Below, in pieces: positions 6,182-8,322 of a stretch of 8,322 nucleotides of DNA; within the stretch, counting starts at the first letter, position 1; each line of letters opens with the position of its first letter. Source of the DNA: Limisphaerales bacterium (GTDB lineage: Bacteria > Verrucomicrobiota > Verrucomicrobiia > Limisphaerales > UBA11358); NCBI GenBank assembly GCA_027451565.1, contig DAIDJC010000143.1, positions 1 through 8,322 on the forward strand, written 5' to 3'. The translations under genes were made by a program, and so were the position numbers. The notes under the pieces are model-generated. The model searched no databases. It saw only the letters and a program-made list of their open reading frames with translations, and was not told the DNA's origin.

Positions 6182-7351
6182 TCATGAGCCTGGCGTCTGC
6201 TCTAGGCGTTCAAGTTCCAACACGGAGGAGGCAATGGCTTGCGTGTCCATCTCATGAACCTCCTCGCCCAAGCCGATTTCCCTGAGCAGGGTGATGTTGA
6301 GTTCACCTCCCAGGTGCTCGCGGAATTCTTCCAAACCCTGGAGCAGGGGGCTGGCTGCGGGTGGGGATTGGCAGCGCAACAGGGGATGAAACAGTTTGAA
6401 ACCCAGATGTTTTAGCAATCGAAGGATGCGCCTGGCTGAGGCTGTTGGCAAAAGTCCTTTCTGCCGCGAATACTCCACATCTAAGGCCATGCCCAGGGCC
6501 ACCGCATTCCCATGCGAGATGCTGAACCTGGATAGTTGTTCCAGTTTGTGGGCTGCCCAATGCCCAAAATCCAGCGGCCTTGCAGATCCATTTTCAAATG
6601 GATCACCACCCCGGACAATATGTTCCAGATGAAGCGCCGCACAGCGCATGATGATTTCCTGCATGCTTTCTGGCTGAAAGGAAACCAGGGAGTCCGCCTG
6701 TCGCTCAATGTTTTCAAAAAATGAGCGGTCCCGGATGCACGCCACCTTTACTGCCTCCACGTAGCCCGCCCGCTTCTCTTCAGGTGGCAGGGTGGCGAGA
6801 AAATCGAAATCATTGATCACGGCGTGCGGAGGGGCAAAGACGCCGGCAAAGTTTTTTTTGCCAAAAAGGTTGATCCCGTTTTTGACACCCACTCCGGAGT
6901 CGGCTTGGGCCAGGGTGGTGGTGGGAAGACGGACATGCCGCACGCCCCGGTGAGCCGTGGCGGCGGCAAATCCCGCAGCGTCCAGAAGCGCGCCACCTCC
7001 GGCGGCAATCACGTAGGAATGTCTGTCCAGGCCGTGATCATGAATCCAGCCATGGATTTGCCGGATCAATTTCAAGGAATTTTTCGCCGATTCCCCTCCC
7101 GGCACGATTCGTGGAGCCCCAGCCAACCGCAATGCGGGGCCGGCTTGAGCGAAGTAATCCTCGATGCGCGCGGGCAGCCCTGGGTGGGATTGCGCAAACC
7201 CTTGGTCCAGCACCACTAGCGCCTGGCGGGGCCCGGTGTCTGCCAGGGCGCGCAGAAGGGTATCGTTCGATGCTGCAAAAATATCCCGGGTGAATGTCAC
7301 CCGCATTTTCCAATCAACCCGGAGCGTATGTTCTATGACCCGCACGGCCAT
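6182..7351 (-). CDS. eboD: 3-dehydroquinate synthase-like sugar phosphate cyclase (EboD-like)
   Basis: A 389-aa member of the dehydroquinate synthase superfamily, NAD- and metal-dependent enzymes that cyclise sugar phosphates. Visible are P-G-G-E (84-87), the nucleotide-binding G-G-G (118-120), L-P-T-T-T-L-A-Q-A-D-S (142-152), and three metal ligands: E199 in Y-V-E-A-V-K, H264 in D-F-G-H-W and H280 in S-H-G-N-A-V. Compared with AroB, G-G-K-T-G is G-V-K-N-G (154-158) and H-G-E is H-G-N. I recall K-N-G-I-N and D-F-G-H-W-A-A-H as typical of EboD in ebo clusters, so a specialised cyclase is more likely than the shikimate enzyme; its substrate is not known to me. I chose the ATG at 7351; the open frame extends to 7483, but that would overlap the end of hppA and add 44 unlike residues. 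No clear Shine-Dalgarno site. It lies 79 nt after hppA. Confidence 0.85.
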   Translation of the reverse strand: MAVRVIEHTLRVDWKMRVTFTRDIFAASNDTLLRALADTGPRQALVVLDQGFAQSHPGLPARIEDYFAQAGPALRLAGAPRIVPGGESAKNSLKLIRQIHGWIHDHGLDRHSYVIAAGGGALLDAAGFAAATAHRGVRHVRLPTTTLAQADSGVGVKNGINLFGKKNFAGVFAPPHAVINDFDFLATLPPEEKRAGYVEAVKVACIRDRSFFENIERQADSLVSFQPESMQEIIMRCAALHLEHIVRGGDPFENGSARPLDFGHWAAHKLEQLSRFSISHGNAVALGMALDVEYSRQKGLLPTASARRILRLLKHLGFKLFHPLLRCQSPPAASPLLQGLEEFREHLGGELNITLLREIGLGEEVHEMDTQAIASSVLELERLEQTPGS

Positions 7352-7372
7352 CAATCTGGAATCACAGCGCCG

Positions 7373-7389
7373 GTTTATCGAGAATAAAC
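7373..7389. repeat. Inverted repeat GTTTAT-N5-ATAAAC between hppA and the cyclase gene
   Basis: Perfect 6-bp arms around a 5-nt centre lie 22 bases upstream of the chosen cyclase start. It could be an operator or weak leader hairpin for the two ebo-like genes. It has no T-run, and its low GC argues against a terminator for hppA. Confidence 0.25.
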
Positions 7390-7430
7390 TTCGTGACAAT
7401 ATTTCCCCGCGCACCCCACTCCATGAAACC

Positions 7431-8322
7431 TCAGGGCTTGGAGCCGTCGGGGATGCGCATATGGTAAAAGGAACGGTAAACAAAAATAAGAGCCGTCAGC
7501 AGACATGCCGCGCCCAGCAGATCCGCCACCCATGCGCCGGTGCTGCTTTGCCGCAATTTGACCGCGATTTCCACGGCCAGGAGTCCGAACAGGGTCGTGA
7601 ATTTGATGATAGGGTTCATGGCCACGGATGAAGTGTCCTTGAAAGGATCGCCCACTGTGTCGCCCACCACGGTGGCGGCATGCAGAGGGGTGCCCTTCAA
7701 CTTGAGGTCCACCTCCACAATCTTTTTGGCGTTATCCCAAGCTCCACCCGCATTGGCCATGAAAACAGCCTGGAACAACCCAAAAAAAGCCAGACCCACC
7801 AGGTAGCCTATGAAGAAGAAGGGATCAAAAAAAGACAAGCCCAGGGCCAGGGAAAAGATCACCACAAAAATATTCAACAGGCCGCGCTGTGCGTAAATGG
7901 TGCAGATTTCCACCACCCTTTTGCTGTCTGCCAGGGATGCCGCGTGGGAGTCCCATTTCAGGTTGCGCTTGATGTACACCACCGCACTGTAGGCCCCTGT
8001 CACCACCGCTTGCATGCTGGCGCCGGTGAACCAGTAGATCACCGCGCCGCCCATGAGCAGCCCCATGATCACTGCCGGATGGACCAGACTAAGGCGCTCT
8101 GATGCCTGGCCATAAACTTTTTGGAGCAGCATGATGATGCCAAAGATCATGGTTGTCGCCCCCACCACGGCGGTGCCTATCAACACCGGCTTGGCTGTGG
8201 CCTTGAAGGTGTTTCCAGCCCCGTCCCCTTTCTCGAGCTCCAGTTTCGCACCGGCAAAGTCAGCTTTGAAACCATATTCCCGTTGCAATTCACCCTGGAT
8301 TTCGGGCAGCGCCTCAATCCGG
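7431..8322 (-). CDS. hppA: K+-independent-type H+-translocating pyrophosphatase, C-terminal part
   Basis: The frame is open to the right edge; the last 296 residues are visible, including 11 upstream of a TTG that is not a start. The enzyme splits pyrophosphate and pumps protons across the membrane. The conserved cytoplasmic stretch G-G-A-W-D-N-A-K-K (192-200) and V-V-G-D-T-V-G-D-P-F-K-D-T (218-230) hold the acidic and Lys residues that bind Mg-pyrophosphate. About six membrane segments are seen (near 46-66, 80-100, 148-164, 168-188, 236-254 and 264-282 of the visible part). In G-N-T-F-K-A-T-A-K (36-44) the Lys at 40 (codon 8204-8202) occupies the position that is Ala in K+-dependent enzymes. 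This Lys is known to replace the need for K+, so this should be a K+-independent proton pump and not a Na+ pump. The gene ends at TGA 7433-7431, ahead of the cyclase, in a likely operon. Confidence 0.95.
   Translation of the reverse strand, partial: RIEALPEIQGELQREYGFKADFAGAKLELEKGDGAGNTFKATAKPVLIGTAVVGATTMIFGIIMLLQKVYGQASERLSLVHPAVIMGLLMGGAVIYWFTGASMQAVVTGAYSAVVYIKRNLKWDSHAASLADSKRVVEICTIYAQRGLLNIFVVIFSLALGLSFFDPFFFIGYLVGLAFFGLFQAVFMANAGGAWDNAKKIVEVDLKLKGTPLHAATVVGDTVGDPFKDTSSVAMNPIIKFTTLFGLLAVEIAVKLRQSSTGAWVADLLGAACLLTALIFVYRSFYHMRIPDGSKP

Noticed and set aside
5179..6285. 368-aa open frame on the plus strand across the phosphodiesterase-like gene
   Set aside because: It is antisense to a gene with clear superfamily motifs, shows no motif itself, and has Pro/Gly/Arg/Cys-rich composition.
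6182..7351. Reading the cyclase as the shikimate-pathway enzyme AroB
   Set aside because: The metal ligands are kept, but G-V-K-N-G and H-G-N replace the usual G-G-K-T-G and H-G-E, and the neighbour is an EboF-like protein and not a shikimate gene. AroB remains possible but less likely.
7352..7483. N-terminal 44-residue extension of the cyclase
   Set aside because: It overlaps the hppA end and looks like translated intergenic DNA; the cyclase-like sequence begins just after the ATG at 7351.

Overview
The window is an ordinary-looking stretch of bacterial chromosome with six genes, two of them cut by the window edges. A member of the Verrucomicrobiota is the best guess. The reasons are the style of RecA, a proton pyrophosphatase of the Lys-bearing (K+-independent) subtype, ebo-type metabolic genes, and scarce Shine-Dalgarno sites. 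No rRNA or phylogenetic test was possible, so this is inference. There are no mobile elements, tRNAs, rRNAs or CRISPR arrays visible.

Left part, plus strand: a divergent intergenic region (116-506) separates a minus-strand secreted-protein gene (5' end only) from recA (507-1610). It carries a good sigma70-type promoter for recA. recA is followed 20 nt later by a 579-aa protein of unknown function (1631-3370). That protein has an Arg/Gly-rich disordered N-terminus and a Pro/Ala-rich C-terminal half. Twelve nt further on is an RhlE-type DEAD-box RNA helicase (3383-4624), which itself ends in a short Arg/Gly-rich tail. The three genes look like one transcription unit joining recombination/repair to RNA metabolism.

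Right part, minus strand, convergent with the first group: the 3' half of a membrane H+-translocating pyrophosphatase (hppA, 7431-8322) leads into a 3-dehydroquinate synthase-like sugar phosphate cyclase (6182-7351). This is followed by a divergent alkaline-phosphatase-superfamily (type I phosphodiesterase) protein (4672-6123). The last two resemble EboD and EboF of the ebo metabolite-trafficking cluster. They sit directly side by side, without the other ebo genes in the window.

Points most worth a second look: the unknown RG-rich protein between recA and the helicase, the loss of canonical metal ligands in the phosphodiesterase-like protein, the reduced ebo pair, a seven-unit K-x-x-E/D repeat on the RecA N-terminus, and RecA loop L1 changes with no acidic C-terminal tail.
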